A program made the position numbers and the translations under genes. A DNA stretch of 64,000 bases, taken from assembly GCA_019055375.1 (NCBI GenBank), contig JAHQIW010000960.1, forward strand, positions 1 to 64,000, written 5' to 3'. Positions 45,540-57,072 of this stretch are shown piece after piece. Within the stretch, counting starts at the first letter, position 1; each line of letters opens with the position of its first letter. Below the pieces are notes generated by a model. It was not told the DNA's origin. It did no database searches and was given only the letters and a program-made list of their open reading frames with translations. The stretch is from Parelaphostrongylus tenuis (lineage: Eukaryota; Nematoda; Chromadorea; Rhabditida; Metastrongylidae).

Positions 45540-45900
45540 TGAACTTCCCAGAATATCGTCTTAGACTTTGATCGTTGATGAAGATCAGGGCATCGAAATC
45601 CTTCTCCCATTTGTGAGATATAGGATACATCTAGCACTGATATTCATTACGCGTTGGATGCCACCAAGTGATCTTCCGTACTAACGATCGGCATTTTGTA
45701 GCATATCTCAGGCAGGGACAATCGCTGGGTCAGAAAAGTGAATCCAAAAGGGCTATCTTTCTTCTCTTCATTATATTTTCGATGCTCTTTAACGCTCTCT
45801 CAGCCGCTTTTTTCATTCTTCTTAATTCTAGAGTTTTCGTTGATCACGTTGACTTCACGAGCTTAACAAACATAGGTGGCAGTTAATATGATAAGGAAAG
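45540..45900 (-). mobile_element. RTE-type retrotransposon fragment
   Basis: The minus strand has DNA and degraded peptides (REVNVINENSRIKKNEKSG) matching the GREVNMMNDL...RRKRAAWG block and the following C-terminal region of the 23.5-26.9 kb copy. No reading frame survives. It abuts the 3' end of a Penelope-like element. Confidence 0.7.
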
Positions 45901-45989
45901 CTCAAGAACTAATCTTTATCTTGTTGGTATCTTATTCCCTATCGATGGTTCTTCTTCTTTCCGGTCGATGGGTTCCCTTGGCTGCTTGG

Positions 45990-46026
45990 GGCTGACGTTT
46001 CAGTAAACACCACATTCTTCAGAGCA
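45990..46026 (-). ncRNA. Minimal hammerhead ribozyme motif (Penelope type)
   Basis: On the minus strand: ATGCT, intact CTGAAGA, a longer stem II region (ATGTGGTGTTTACT), intact GAAAC, GTC, AGCC. Both core strands match consensus; stem I retains GCT/AGC. It lies about 210 nt downstream of the endonuclease frame. Confidence 0.6.
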
Positions 46027-46237
46027 TGAACGTACTATCCATTGTAACGTTATTTATGTGGCTATGTATTGAGGGAAATGGGATCTAGAGAATTAATAAG
46101 CGATAATTGATTCAGAGAAAACCACTCACCTTGTGATGTAGTCTAGGGACTATTCATGTTGTTAGCCCACAGAGACGTATGAACCCGCCCCCAAGTCACT
46201 AGGTCAAATTAGCGATAGATGCCAGCCAATACCTAGA

Positions 46238-46567
46238 CTAGAAAATCAACCTGAGATAAGGTGCCATGTAGTTGGTGATGTTAAGGCACTCTTCCATTTT
46301 CTTCATTTGCGGGTTTCTGGAATTTATCCTGAAAGCTTCCAGATTTTTGGGCCGATGTTCAGATTTGTGCCCTAGTATTTCAACTACTACCTCGAAGTCG
46401 TTTGTGCCTTCGTATTCTGTGGTGCCTAGAGGTTTATTTGAATCTTTCTTTGTTTTCCAGTCTAGGTGTTCTTCTATGCGGATGTGAAGTGGTCTGCCTG
46501 TTTCGTTAACGTATTCATCACCATATGTCTTACAGAGATAAGGTATATTGTACCTACGCTCATTCAA
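46238..46567 (-). pseudogene. GIY-YIG endonuclease domain of Penelope-like element
   Basis: A 109-codon open frame. Residues about 9-24 (YLCKTYGDEYVNETGRPL) match the GIY...YIGETGR part of GIY-YIG nucleases. RIEEHLDWK supplies the conserved R-x-x-E-H; TNDFEVVVEIL and RPKNLEAFRINS follow, then EECLNITNYMAPYL as the C-terminal tail shared with the copies at 16.0, 30.6 and 35.7 kb. This domain nicks target DNA for retrotransposition in Penelope-like elements. Confidence 0.85.
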
Positions 46568-47306
46568 TCGCCGTCTCTATCGTGGGACAAATAACGCAGT
46601 CCTTTGTTTTACACGGACGGTCGTACAAGCGGTTTCGGACTAATTGACGTCGCAGTGTTTTTAGGGGAATTTCTACAATTCCTACAGAATCTTCTAGACC
46701 ACTCTTTTTTAGACACTTTCTAATAGCGGTACTGAGTTCGTCTTATAAAAGGTAGTATAAGAGGTACCTTATTGTTTAGGTGTGGCAGACTGTTGTTCCC
46801 GTTGCGAGGCTTTTCGCTTCCTTTCGGCTTAACGTTAGCTGATATTTTTTTGTACCCATTGGAAGTGGCTATTTGTAGCGTTGAGTATAGTGATTCCCTC
46901 CTTTCATCGTCTTCCGTGCAAACACTTGAAGCTATTCGATTCATATTTCGAATGCGTGCTTTTTTAGTAGTGAAGGATAAGAGAGTCGGTTTTTCGAGTT
47001 ACTACAAAATAGCTTGAGCAATCGAAAATAAGCATTACGTTAAATGCGAGTAATCACTGAAAGACAACACATCACATCGTTTTTATAAGGTTTCATAATC
47101 CATCATCGAAGTTGACCTGATATCAGATGCCTATACGGTCTACAAATAGAATAGCATTGTTTCTTGCCTGATACTACCCAGTAATCAAGATAAATGTTAC
47201 TGAGTTCCCTATGTAACGCGTCTCTTAACGAAGTAAGCGTAGCGGAGTTCTTCGATGTTACTTTTTCTAATACTATCGTGCCGATTGAATCTACATCACA
47301 GGCCAT

Positions 47307-48602
47307 CCTCGAGCTCCTTTAGAACACCAAAGAGCAATGAGCATGTACAGCTTGTCGATAGCAGCCTATCGTTCTTCTATTGCGAGCCTCAATTTCTCAA
47401 TGTTTGAATGGTCCGTGATTTGCGCGCAAAGAGAAGATAGTCATGAGTTTGCGAGTAGCATCAGCTCTTGCTATTGCTCTTATGCCCAAAGTGGAAGCCC
47501 AATAATAATCTTCGACCATGACTCTACTGTAGATACATATATGATAGCTTTGCTACCTGTTGGGCAAATATTTGGAATCTTTTCTCGTCGACTGCTTCTG
47601 AGACCTCATTCAAGTAATGTAGTCTATTAACATATTTCAAGCCTTTGAGATTTAGCTTAAAACAATACAATCTGGTTAGAAACTTCGAGCCTTTCATAGT
47701 TCTGCTGTGACACCTGTGGTGTAAGATTTTCGGCGTAGATTCGTTTAGCGGTGGCCTACAATTGAGTGTTTGGTAGTTGTTAAAACGACAGCTCAGACAT
47801 GATGAGGGAGTTCCAGTACCCCTTTACAAAATGCTTGAGATGGTACTTACTCAAACAATCGAAGTCTCTCTGCTTTTGACATTCTTGTGTAGTTGCCGAA
47901 TGTTTCTTTGAAGAGCTTCAGGATTGTCGACTTTCGAAGGTGAAGATTTCGAACTCTCTAGTGCAGAACTTTGCAATCTGACGAAGAATTTTTTTGACAG
48001 GCATATGACAATAATAATGTCCTTATAATGTCCACAAAGTTGGACAGGGAGCATTGGACATTCACTCACCCGTTAAAGAAATTTGATAGGATATTTCTTA
48101 TAATTGTCTCGTGAACAAAAACGACTTTCAGTATGGTACATATTCTTTCTGGGAGACTTGTCAAAATCTTTCAGCACTCACTTTTTCGATCTGACGGTAA
48201 TGATATTAGTTATTGGAAGAAGTCTTGCTAGCATAGTTGCATTAGTCTTGAAGAAACCGCCGAAACGCGCGTATGCCTCAATGTCATGAAATGTAACGTA
48301 ATAAGCCTCAAAAAATGGCTAAAAACATTCTTAAGGAATACAAATCAATTTTTCTTGAGCTGTTTCCTCCTTTCAGACTTGTACATTCAAAATAAGAGAT
48401 TCATAGTCGTTGATGTTCTTATATATTTAGTACTTTATTGTGATTTGACAATGAACGTCGTATCAGACAAATAGTATGACCCACAATCAACAGTGAAGAA
48501 ACGATTATTAGACACTGACAATATGAACACTAAATAATTTTAAAAAACTGCTGGATTTTATGTCATCTTTATTTTTAAATATAAGACTCAATTTGATTGC
48601 GA
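47307..48602. other. Unassigned; possible 5' remains of the Penelope-like element
   Basis: Minus-strand frames such as GLKYVNRLHYLNEVSEAVDE (about 47,660-47,600) and LQRNIRQLHKNVKSRETSIV (about 47,910-47,851) continue in the same orientation as the element at 45,990-47,306. They could be its N-terminal part, but I cannot confirm this. No catalytic reverse transcriptase motif was found. Nothing is recognised between 48,070 and 48,602. Confidence 0.35.
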
Positions 48603-49085
48603 TGAGCTCAAGGACCTTTGATGTTAGCGGCTTCGCCTTGCCAGCGGCCATGGGTTTTCTCTTATACAGCCGGTGTAATTTCTCAGATTGCTAGTCTCTC
48701 AACGAATTCAGAGACAGCCAAAGCACGTGTCATGCGCGCTAGTATGCAGGCAATCAGTTCATTCTTTCTCAAATGAACTGATTGAGAGAATAAATTTTCA
48801 AAAATTCACCGACGTTTTGAGGTTTATACTGATGACTTTACATAATTCCAATGGAAACGTCCGTACAAAATTTTCCAGTTACCGTGTACTCTGTTCTTGA
48901 AGTGATTGATGCTCTCGAACAACAGCGCCGTGCCTCCAACCTCCCCTACGTTATAATCGCAGCCATCTTGGCAGCTCGATGCCACTGTCAACTGCCAACC
49001 ATTGGAATGCAAAGACGTGGAATTGGACAAAGTTGAATCTGCAGGAGATATGGGCGATACAGATTATATAACATCAACTTGGAAA
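48603..49085 (+). pseudogene. Copy E of the secreted protein family (two-exon relic)
   Basis: An exon-2 equivalent at about 48,603-48,753 reads SSRTFDVSGFALPAAMGF and, after a one-base shift, SYTAGVISQIASLS to ARVMRASMQAI. The AG acceptor before it and the GT donor after it are missing. An exon-3 equivalent at about 48,893-49,040 reads VIDALEQQRRASNLPYVII, AAILA, then after another one-base shift DATVNCQPLECKDVELDKVE, with the family C-x-x-V/L block. I found no exon 1, 4 or 5. It lies in plus orientation, like copy D and opposite to A, B and C. Confidence 0.7.
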
Positions 49086-50150
49086 AGTAAATTCGTAAGC
49101 CCAGCAAGGACCGCTCCATTACCAAGAAAACATTGAGAATCATTTAGCCTTTTGGTACTTTTCTTCATAGGGCAAACAGATTCTTGAGTATAGCGTGGAC
49201 CTTTGCCTAATCAGCTTTTCGTGGAACAATTTTGTTGATTCATGGAATAAGTTGCGTTTCGACGTCTTCAAAAAAGGATCTACGAAACTGCTTCTTGTAA
49301 ACGAAGTTAAATACGTTTAAGCTATTTCAAACAGTGCCTGTCTGACAACGGAGTTGTAGCGACTAACATTATGATGACGCTTTTCTCCTTCTTCAGTGCT
49401 GATCGCTTTAGTCCGATATCCTAAGCGTCCGACCTCGATTTGACCTTCGTTTCTGTTCGAGTCGGATATAACGTTGATCGAGAAAATTCGTTTCACCCAT
49501 TTTCGTAAAACTAATTCAATAAAATAAGGAGGCGGAATATACCTTTACTAGAAGTTTATCCGTAACTACATTCTGATGCTCATCGTCGGCAGAACTGGAA
49601 GAAATCAAGTACATACAAGGGTGCTGAGTAGAGACAAAACTATCGAATCCAGCCCGATGTTGAACTCAGCTGAACTATACGACTGTACCACAGCGGTAGC
49701 ATGCGTGCCTGATATGGATGAAGCGCGGATTCAGCTCCCGCCTAGGCTCAACGCTTTGTATATCCCTCAGCATTGTGTAAATAATTATAGCCCATTCGAA
49801 ACGAGGTGTACCTCATTAGGTACATGATCTCGAAGGCTTTTTTTGCTGAGCGCATCTTTTGCTTTATTTTCAAAACTGTGCTTGAATTCTTAAAAGGTCT
49901 TTTTCATGAATTCAAGCAGCCGATGTATAGTTAATTTCATGCCTTTTGCAGGTATTAAGAAGATTATTTACTTTTTCTTTGTTCACTCGGTCAAGTGTTG
50001 TGGATGACTTTTCGCCAAACTTTCAAAAGTCATCCGATAATTGAAATTTTAGTCATTTTAAAATTATTAGGTCGTTCCTTGAGTTCTAGTACTGGAGCAA
50101 TAAACACCAATTTTGATACCAGAAGTAAGTATGACTCTGCGTAAAGTGAT
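49086..50150. other. No gene; tRNA-like segment inside
   Basis: Contains a tRNA-like segment at 49,686-49,745. A minus-strand stretch at about 49,500-49,340 is open for about 55 codons (includes GQIEVGRLGYRTKAISTEEG) but has no start, splice context or recognised family. Confidence 0.35.
49686..49745 (+). repeat. tRNA-like segment (decayed SINE head or tRNA pseudogene)
   Basis: CCACAGCGGTAGCATGCGTG resembles an A-box region, and GCGGATTCAGCTCCCG at the proper distance resembles a T-arm/B box. It resembles the segment at 59,924-59,986. No full cloverleaf is convincing. Confidence 0.4.
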
Positions 50151-50290
50151 CGTGGAGCAATGACACGGCTGCGGAAAGGACGGCCAGGAAGTGGTTCGCG
50201 AGGTTCAAAGCTGGAGAATACAGTTGGATGATCAGTGGCGCTCAAGCCGTCCACAAGAAGCTCCATTGATCTTGTGCGCTTCTTCACTAG
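50151..50290 (+). mobile_element. Mariner transposase N-terminal fragment
   Basis: The plus strand reads NDTAAERTARKWFARFKAGE (from 50,158) and, after a one-base frame change, LDDQWRSSRPQEAP. This matches the helix-turn-helix W-F-x-x-F-K/R-x-G-D and the following D/E-D-x-x-R-S-G-R-P motif of mariner transposases. I could not follow the rest of the element. Confidence 0.65.
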
Positions 50291-52096
50291 CATTTTCCCA
50301 TACGCGATATTCGTGCTGAGTAGCAGCCAGACATGCGGCAGCATAGGGAAATTCGCGGCGGTTGAACTCGCAACCCTTGTACGACGAATGCCAGCATTCA
50401 AAACGATCCATTGTCAATTTGTGTTGGACCTATTAAACTTCAAGCAATGTTTACGGTCTCCTAAAGAATGTGCCAATTCTTCATTGGATCAGAATTGAAC
50501 ACGACGACTGCTTAACGATCGACTTCTTGCAAACGCCCTCCTTGGCTCGTGTATTAATCGGCTTTTTTTTATCACGAAAATGTCTTGAATCAACATTGAG
50601 CTGCACAAACATCGCAAATTTCATCACCATAGGCTTTGCGGATAAGTCGATGAGTCTCAGATGCGTTGATACTCAATTTCTAGTGGAAGTGGCACGGTAG
50701 TCGAATTTCATCCTTGGACAGTTCCATTCTGAATACTGTAGGCAAATATCGCGTAAGAGAACAAGCTTTGCAATGAGCTCAAATTAGCACGAAAAAAACA
50801 TGTGTTAAAATCATTTTCTGAGGTAACACGGCAATTCTTTTCCAGCAACCTATTATGTCAACGCCAAGTTTGGGGATAACAACCCTAAGCAAAGTAGCTT
50901 TTTCTTGTTAAATCAATTGTAATCGTATCCATAGTGACCCTCCTCCTGTAATCAGAGAGAGACTTACTACTTGAGAATTAGGAAATTGATGAATGTCCGC
51001 CATCGTTCATTTCAAGATTGCTCGACTATTAGAGTTTCTAGATTATGTTCCGAAACACTAGAAAAATTAGATTAATTACTCAATCTTTTCCACTCATTAG
51101 ACCACTTGAATGAGAATCACTATGCGAAAGGAGTCAAAACTTTTTTATTCGTCCGTGCGTTTTCGACAGCTGCGCAAGGAATTGGTAGCGTTTCATTAAA
51201 CATCCACTTCGAACGAAAAGCATTGAACGTTTGTGAAAGTGACTCAAGATGCCTCAGTTTAGTGCCACATCAGTCGCTCTTTGAGCATCGTCCAGTTCGT
51301 TTTGTTATCTCGATACACTGCCATCTGTAAAAACTGACATTCATGTGCTCCACAGTAAGATTTCCTTGATTTGACGCAGTAATTTTTTCCAACGACCAAT
51401 CCAAACACGGTTCTATCCTTCTACCCTTTACTGGCGAATTTCCGGCACATCTCATTTCCCGCTTCTATTTGATTCCTTCAGTTAGATGTTGCAAAAGTTT
51501 TAGCTCACGCTACCAGTTAACCAGTTGCCCTCTTCGTTAACAAGAGAAGTGTAAAAGAGGACAACGAAAAAAATTGGTGCACAGCAATCACAAGTTGTGA
51601 TCCTTAGAATCTTATTGTCAGAGTTGTTTAGAATCGTCACATACACTTCGTTTTTACCAATCTACACACTTCTTTACAGATTTCTCTTGAATACGCACTT
51701 ATAAAGCTGGCGGTTTCTCGATGACCAGAGTTTCATTCTTGGAAAAGTCGGAAATTTACGTCACAGCACAGAAATGGGAGATCCGTGCACCAAATCCAAC
51801 CACAACGTGTGGAATCGTCGCATTTACTGGAATTTTTTCTTTACTAAGACCTTCAATGCGCCTCATACTCATCCAGAACTTGATTTCATTTTATTTAGAA
51901 CTCACAGGCACATTTTGCATTAAATAAAACGGACTGAGAACCTCTGATGCAAGTTGTAGTGCTGACGTGCTGTTGTCACTCACATATGAGTGCTGAATGT
52001 TGATTCCGCCCTGTCGATCGAATAATCTGATGCAACAGATCTGAAACTTGTTTTCAATCAAATCTACAATGTTTGCTAGAAATTTTAGGGATAAAA
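50291..52096. other. No gene recognised
   Basis: Open frames on both strands at 50,030-50,498, 50,470-50,700, 51,106-51,330 and 51,721-51,927 have no recognised family. The most protein-like is the minus-strand frame 50,232-50,417 (RFECWHSSYKGCEFNRREFP), which I leave unassigned. Confidence 0.4.
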
Positions 52097-53638
52097 ATGA
52101 ACATGACAAGGCATTCGACTGATTTCATTATAGTTTCGCTGTTAGCCACGATCTCGAAAGTGCTGGGATGTGGCGTGATACCTGCAGGACAATGAATAAA
52201 CAGGAGACTGATTTTTCAACTGCATATGCTATCGACCGCAGATGAAACTTTGGACGTAATTCAGATCAGATATATCAGATCCTTCAACACTATTTGAAAA
52301 TATAGTAGTCCTAGGCTTTTAGAGGAAGAATTTGAATTCAAGACAAGAACAAAAAAATACCTCGAAAAACTTTTAATATGGATAAATCAATCTATAATTA
52401 TAAAAAGCTACAAAATCTCGTTATAGCGAGCTCCAGAACTTTCACTGTCATGGGGTTTCTTTGCCTGTAGCGATGGTTTACACTGGAAACACAGGAGAAT
52501 CTGCTCGGGTTTCTGGTATTGCCACGTGACAGAGGAGGAGCTCAGACATTTGTGCAACGTCTTGTGATGCAAACAGTAAGTTGTCAGCTTTTAGAATTTG
52601 AATGATTCCTTCCATGTATTTCAAGAATCCTAGAAATGCGTACGAGGGTTCAATTTCCGACAATTCTGCAGCTTCATAGTGCTTACATGATTTATTATAC
52701 TTTCACATATTCTGATCGAAAACACTGCAAAACAAATTCGGCGAAATAGAAGAGAAAAATTGATCACCAGGTCTTTGATGTTCTCGAGCGCCAAGCTCGT
52801 AGAGCACTTCTTCCTGATGCTGTAATCTCGGTGATTTTGTGTCCAACTCACTATTAACGTCACTTACGAACCATTGGAATGCCAAGGAGTTGCACTTAGC
52901 CTGATGGAAAAGGGTGGGTTGTCATGATGAACGCCTATGTGAAGAAATATAAGAAGAGATATAACAAGCACCAAGTAGGCGGATATGTTTTATTATCGTC
53001 ATGGAAAACATCTTGCAGAAATAGCTGGAAATGTCTTAGATTATGAAAAAAAGAATCACAATAGTACTAAAGTTGAGGCTATCAAAGTTGAACGTTTTTC
53101 CATAAGCACGCTTCTGTGCTCTTTTCTGAGAATGATACAATAGTTGATTTGTAAGGTGATAGTTAAAAGAATCTTCTCAAACGAAAAAACTCAGTGCTCA
53201 GAACAGTTCTTAGATTGTTTCAGTTTCTGTTTTCATGTAAGAAAGTGACATTTCGAAGACTTTTTGTATTTTTTTGCAGTAGCAATGGGGGCGGGGAAAA
53301 TTTCACAGCGCTGCATTATCGTTGGTGGTACGGTGACGGGAATCTGCACTTACGTAAAGACGGCCAGAAACCGACGTGTTCGGCAAAAAACGGTGACGTG
53401 AGTATAATGGATCCCACTAATTACAAGTCGATTTCCGGAACCCTCTCGGTATGAATCACATTATTCTCTATGTAAGTTATTTGATAAAGAAAAATTTGCT
53501 TAGACCACGAACATCATCATGGCGAATTCGTCGAGGCAAATGTGGCAAAGTGTATTGGACCAAGCGGTTCGAATGTTGGCATCGGGTCCATTTGCATTGA
53601 ATTTCTTCTCTGCATCGGCCAGTGTCTCTGGAATCTAA
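52097..53638 (+). pseudogene. Copy D of the secreted protein family (all five exons recognisable, disabled)
   Basis: Exon equivalents: 52,097-52,192 (MNMTRHSTDFIIVSLLATIS to CGVIPAGQ), 52,427-52,575, 52,771-52,913, 53,280-53,448 and 53,504-53,638. The exon 1 donor is lost: the sequence after GGACAA is TGAATAAAC, giving an immediate stop. Exon 2 has a 4-nt loss in FTVTGFTTLP and a 1-nt gain before GGAQTFVQRLVMQT. Exon 3 (VFDVLERQARRALLPDAVIS) has a 1-nt gain before the YEPLECQ block. Exon 4 begins AMGAGKISQRCIIVGGTVTG and shifts frame before SISGTLS. Exon 5 is intact (TTNIIMANSSRQMWQ to SGI, TAA). Other splice sites are kept. Confidence 0.85.
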
Positions 53639-54639
53639 GTTTTGAACTCTGTACATTGGAGACGAACATTTCAATGAAGATATATACATATGTATCATAA
53701 CCGCTTTAATAAACTGGCAAATAACATGACTGTTGAGTAGCCGAGAGTAGCGCAGTAAATTGCAGTGTAGTATTTGACGTGGCAGACTTCGACTTGGTGA
53801 GTCTTCGAAAAGATGACTAAGAATTTTCAAACAAAAATTTCCACCTAAAATTACTCTTCGCTCATGATGGGAGAAATTGTTACCCCAATTCTGGCCACAA
53901 TGGTGCCAACTAAAGAGCTACAAAAAAAGAAAACGATGAAGGTCTTAAAATAAAAAAACTAGAATTGATTTTACAGATTTCACAGTTACTAGATAAAATG
54001 CTGTAATTGATTTTACGACTCAACTCTGCAGCTCACATTGAAAATCTGCTCGCTCGTCCATTGAGAAAGACCTTATCTTGTAATTGGAGTGAACTAAATG
54101 ATATCGAGGACTAGCAACTTAGGAATTTGTATATTCTTTCATTCGGAAATTCTAAGTAATATAGAATTACTAAAAATTAATCCGATCTCTTGTAAGAATA
54201 TTCCTTTATACCCCCATGGCAATTGGTGGCTGGAAATAAAACTAAGAAGCCTCGAACTTCGCGAATTAGTGATTCCCTGGTGGAGCTAATACATATCTCA
54301 TGAACCTCCGTTGAAGCAATAAATAAAAGAAGCGTCAGTTGTCTAAGGCTTGTCGAATATTTCTTCTTCTGAGACCTGCCAATTGTAAAAGGTTGTAGCT
54401 TTACCTAATAGCCAATGATAAACCATTCTGAAACTGTATATAAATTCGACACAGTATACCCAAATCTGTTTTGATTGGTTATATCGGATTTCATGAAATT
54501 TATCACAGCTGAGTGGTAAAAAGCCGTAAATCAACATCTATTGAAAAAATCACCAGTCAAGCCAATTAATATGTAACGTTAACGAAGTCTCAACTATTGA
54601 AGCATCTTCAGATGAATCCCGTTGATTCAATGGCATTCT
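53639..54639. other. No gene recognised
   Basis: Downstream of copy D. Short open frames at 53,477-53,830 (minus; partly antisense to exon 5 of copy D) and 54,098-54,289 are not supported. Confidence 0.45.
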
Positions 54640-55070
54640 TTTTATTAACCGCTTTTAGCGGTGGTTATGATGTTATAGATATACCCAAAAGATGTAGAGT
54701 GAGTGCAAAACTTCCGCGTCAATCGGGACCAAAACCCACATCCCACACTTTACCCAGGAGCGCGTGCTCTAAACCGTTGCACTACTACACTGTGCCCATT
54801 TTGCACGCCACTCTTTCTACGCTACAACGTATCTGTCTATCAGCCGGCAACCGTCAACGGCCTGACCCGGGCAGTCGGTGTCGACATTGAACCCATTCAC
54901 GCTGACAGATCACTCTGCATCATTAGGTATATCTAAAACATCAAATTTCTGTTAGGAAGGGTGGTGTGCAAAATGGCGTCAGTGGTGGAGCCGTTAGCAC
55001 ACCCTCCCGGATAGAGTGAGATGTTGTTTGTGTCCCGTTTTTCTCGAAGTTTTTGCACATCTCTCTTACA
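54640..55070. mobile_element. Inverted-repeat element with two tRNA-like segments
   Basis: It begins with AACCGCTTTTAGCGGTGG. At 54,690-54,815 the sequence GTAGAGTGAGTGCAAAA...TTTTGCACGCCACTC brackets a minus-strand tRNA-like stretch (GTGCAACGGTTTAGAGCACG as A-box region, GGGTTTTGGTCCCG as T-arm/B box). At 54,963-55,065, GTGTGCAAAATGG...GTTTTTGCACATC brackets a plus-strand counterpart (GTGGTGGAGCCGTTAGCACA). The internal block 54,830-54,912 reappears inverted at 56,840-56,930. Confidence 0.65.
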
Positions 55071-56720
55071 TCACTGGGTAAATACCGTTGATTGTTGACG
55101 GCACCAGGAAAATAAAATTATGACGGAAAGAAATGTTTGGAAAGTTTGTCATAATGTGGTTTAGAATCTTGCTCTTCTTGGTTACGCTATAGAAATGTTT
55201 CACTAAGTAGACTACGACTCAATAGAAACGCTGCATGTTGAATATGATATGCAAGGTCTTGAATCACATCAGCTGAGATACGTCGTTTTTTGTTTAAGAT
55301 GCGAAAAATCAAGTGAGAATCACAAGGTTGTTGTACTATCTAAGCCTGGATTCAGATGATGCTCATGCATTACGATCTGATATCAGTGATAATGCGAAAG
55401 CTTCATGCTCAACTTTTACACGAAGCTTCTCACTATTAGGCTGGAAAAAAGTTCTGAAGCACTTGTAAAAGATTGAGAAATTATGCATAAATTGCAAACA
55501 AAAGCAGTGCTAACTAGTCTCCAAAATGAAAGCATCGGTTTCGACGACTTTCTACCATTGGTTTGCCAAGTTTTGGATGCACATCCGCTTCCAAAATCGG
55601 TCATTCAGTGGATTGCTAAGCAGTTGACGACAAATTTCAACTCTTTTGACGGCTTGTGCCTCACTGAATCTGCGGGATCTGCTCGTGGCTTCTTGTGGAC
55701 AAAGTTGAGGTGGTGGAAATGAGCTAACACAGTTGTATTAGAAGCATCAAGTTCGGTTGTCAATTCGGGAGCACTTGAGACGGTTCATCTTCCAAAACAG
55801 CAATCAAACGTGTACACTTCGTTGGACATTGCAAACAAGCTTGTCCCCAAAGTCACGATCGTCCGGTATTGAGATGCCTTAAAACCACAGCCCAGTAGCA
55901 GATTTGCTGTTGTTGTGCCTTCTCCTTCAACTTCTTTGTTTTCTTCGACTATACCTCGCTCTCAAGAACCCTTTCTCCAATAATTGTGCAATAAAGCACG
56001 GACTTTTATTGTATCGTTGAACATGACGAAGGGTTGTAACAAAGTGAAAATAAAGACGAATAATAACTAGGTCTTCAGTGGGAAAATCTTACATATGAAC
56101 TGCAATATTCGCATGATAATCAGGAGAGTCATCTCATGCTTATTGAAGTGCCCCTGTAATATCTTTCCATCAGTAGTAAATGCTGACTTTCATTAATCTT
56201 ACTTTCCTTAGTACTTCTTTTGCGCAAGATGCGTGACTAAAGGGGCTCGTTGCTATTACAAATGCTCCAAATGAACTTGTGATGTATTGTGTTTGCCTCT
56301 CTCTGCCATGGTTATCAAAAACTCTCTGCGTAGTTTTCGTGAAAAGGAAATTCCCTTGATTCATGTTCAGGTTGCTTCTATATACTCGCTTTATCTGCTG
56401 TATCAAGAGGCTTACAGCAGCCAATTTTTGTGAATGAATTCAATGAAATAGTCAATTAGCGGAAGATTCAAAGAGTGGCATAGATTCAGACGCTGGCCTG
56501 CTCTGTTCTCGAACTTTTCCCCGTCGATTTTTTTTTCAGCTAAAGTGTCTCGATAAATGGCCGATTTACAGTGTTTTTCTCCTAGAAGTAAGCTTGTTTT
56601 ACATCATTAGGAACATTGATGCGGAGTGATGATAATCTGTCGTGATCGACGCATCATATAAAGGCTGTCAATTTTTTCTATTATTGAGTCTTTCAAGACG
56701 GAATGTATTTATCGGCATTC
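55071..56720. other. No gene recognised; one open frame of interest
   Basis: The plus-strand frame 55,483-55,722 encodes VLTSLQNESIGFDDFLPLVC, QVLDAHPLPKSVIQWIAKQL, a soluble, protein-like sequence. It has no paralogue here and no family I recognise. It could be an exon of an unknown gene or transposon coding sequence. A minus-strand frame at 56,170-56,424 is unassigned. Confidence 0.35.
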
Positions 56721-56724
56721 ATTC

Positions 56725-57072
56725 ATTTGACCGCTTATTGTGGTGATATGATCTTGTAACAAACTCAGTAAGGTGGGAGTGCTGTGCGAAAAGTCAAATC
56801 AAAGTCAAAAAGTCAACAAGCAATCAAATAAGTGAATCCCAATTGATGTCAATATCTGTCAGCTCAAGTGGGCTCAGTGGCGATGCTGCCCAGCCAGACC
56901 GTAGACGGTTAGCTGTTGACAGATAACGCGTTGTAGTGTAGAAAGAGTGCTGTTGCAAAACGAGCGTCCGTGGGTGCAACGGTTAGCATACGCTCCCGGG
57001 AAGAGTGAACTTGGGTTGGAAATCTCGGCTGACGCAAATGTTTTTGCACAGCACTCCACATTATTGGAATGC
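56725..57072. mobile_element. Inverted-repeat element with one tRNA-like segment
   Basis: It starts with TTGACCGCTTATTGTGGTG, the same type of end as at 15,289 and 54,640. The terminal box 56,945-57,062 has AGAGTGCTGTTGCAAAA...TTTTTGCACAGCACTCC around a tRNA-like stretch (GGGTGCAACGGTTAGCATAC, then TTGGGTTGGAAATCTCG). The block 56,840-56,930 is the inverse of 54,830-54,912. Confidence 0.65.

Larger units (their letters stand above)
45990..47306 (-). mobile_element. Penelope-like element, best-preserved 3' half
   Basis: In minus-strand order: 47,306-47,103 possible end of the reverse transcriptase (SNIYLDYWVVSGKKQCYSIC); 46,944-46,720 linker ending NNKVPLILPFIRR; about 46,740-46,575 ELSTAIRKCLKKS, TLRRQLVRNRLYDRPCK and TKDCVICP (a cysteine motif); 46,567-46,238 GIY-YIG endonuclease with YLCKTYGDEYVNETGRPLHI, RIEEHLDWKTKKDS, NDFEVVVEILGHKSEHRPKN; then the hammerhead at 45,990-46,026. 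The YIGET motif is YVNET here. A stop and a frame change separate the blocks, so the copy is not active, but it shows the complete domain order of a Penelope-like 3' half. Confidence 0.85.

Noticed and set aside
49340..49500. Minus-strand open stretch of about 55 codons as a coding exon
   Set aside because: No start, no recognisable splice pattern in frame, and no paralogue in the window.
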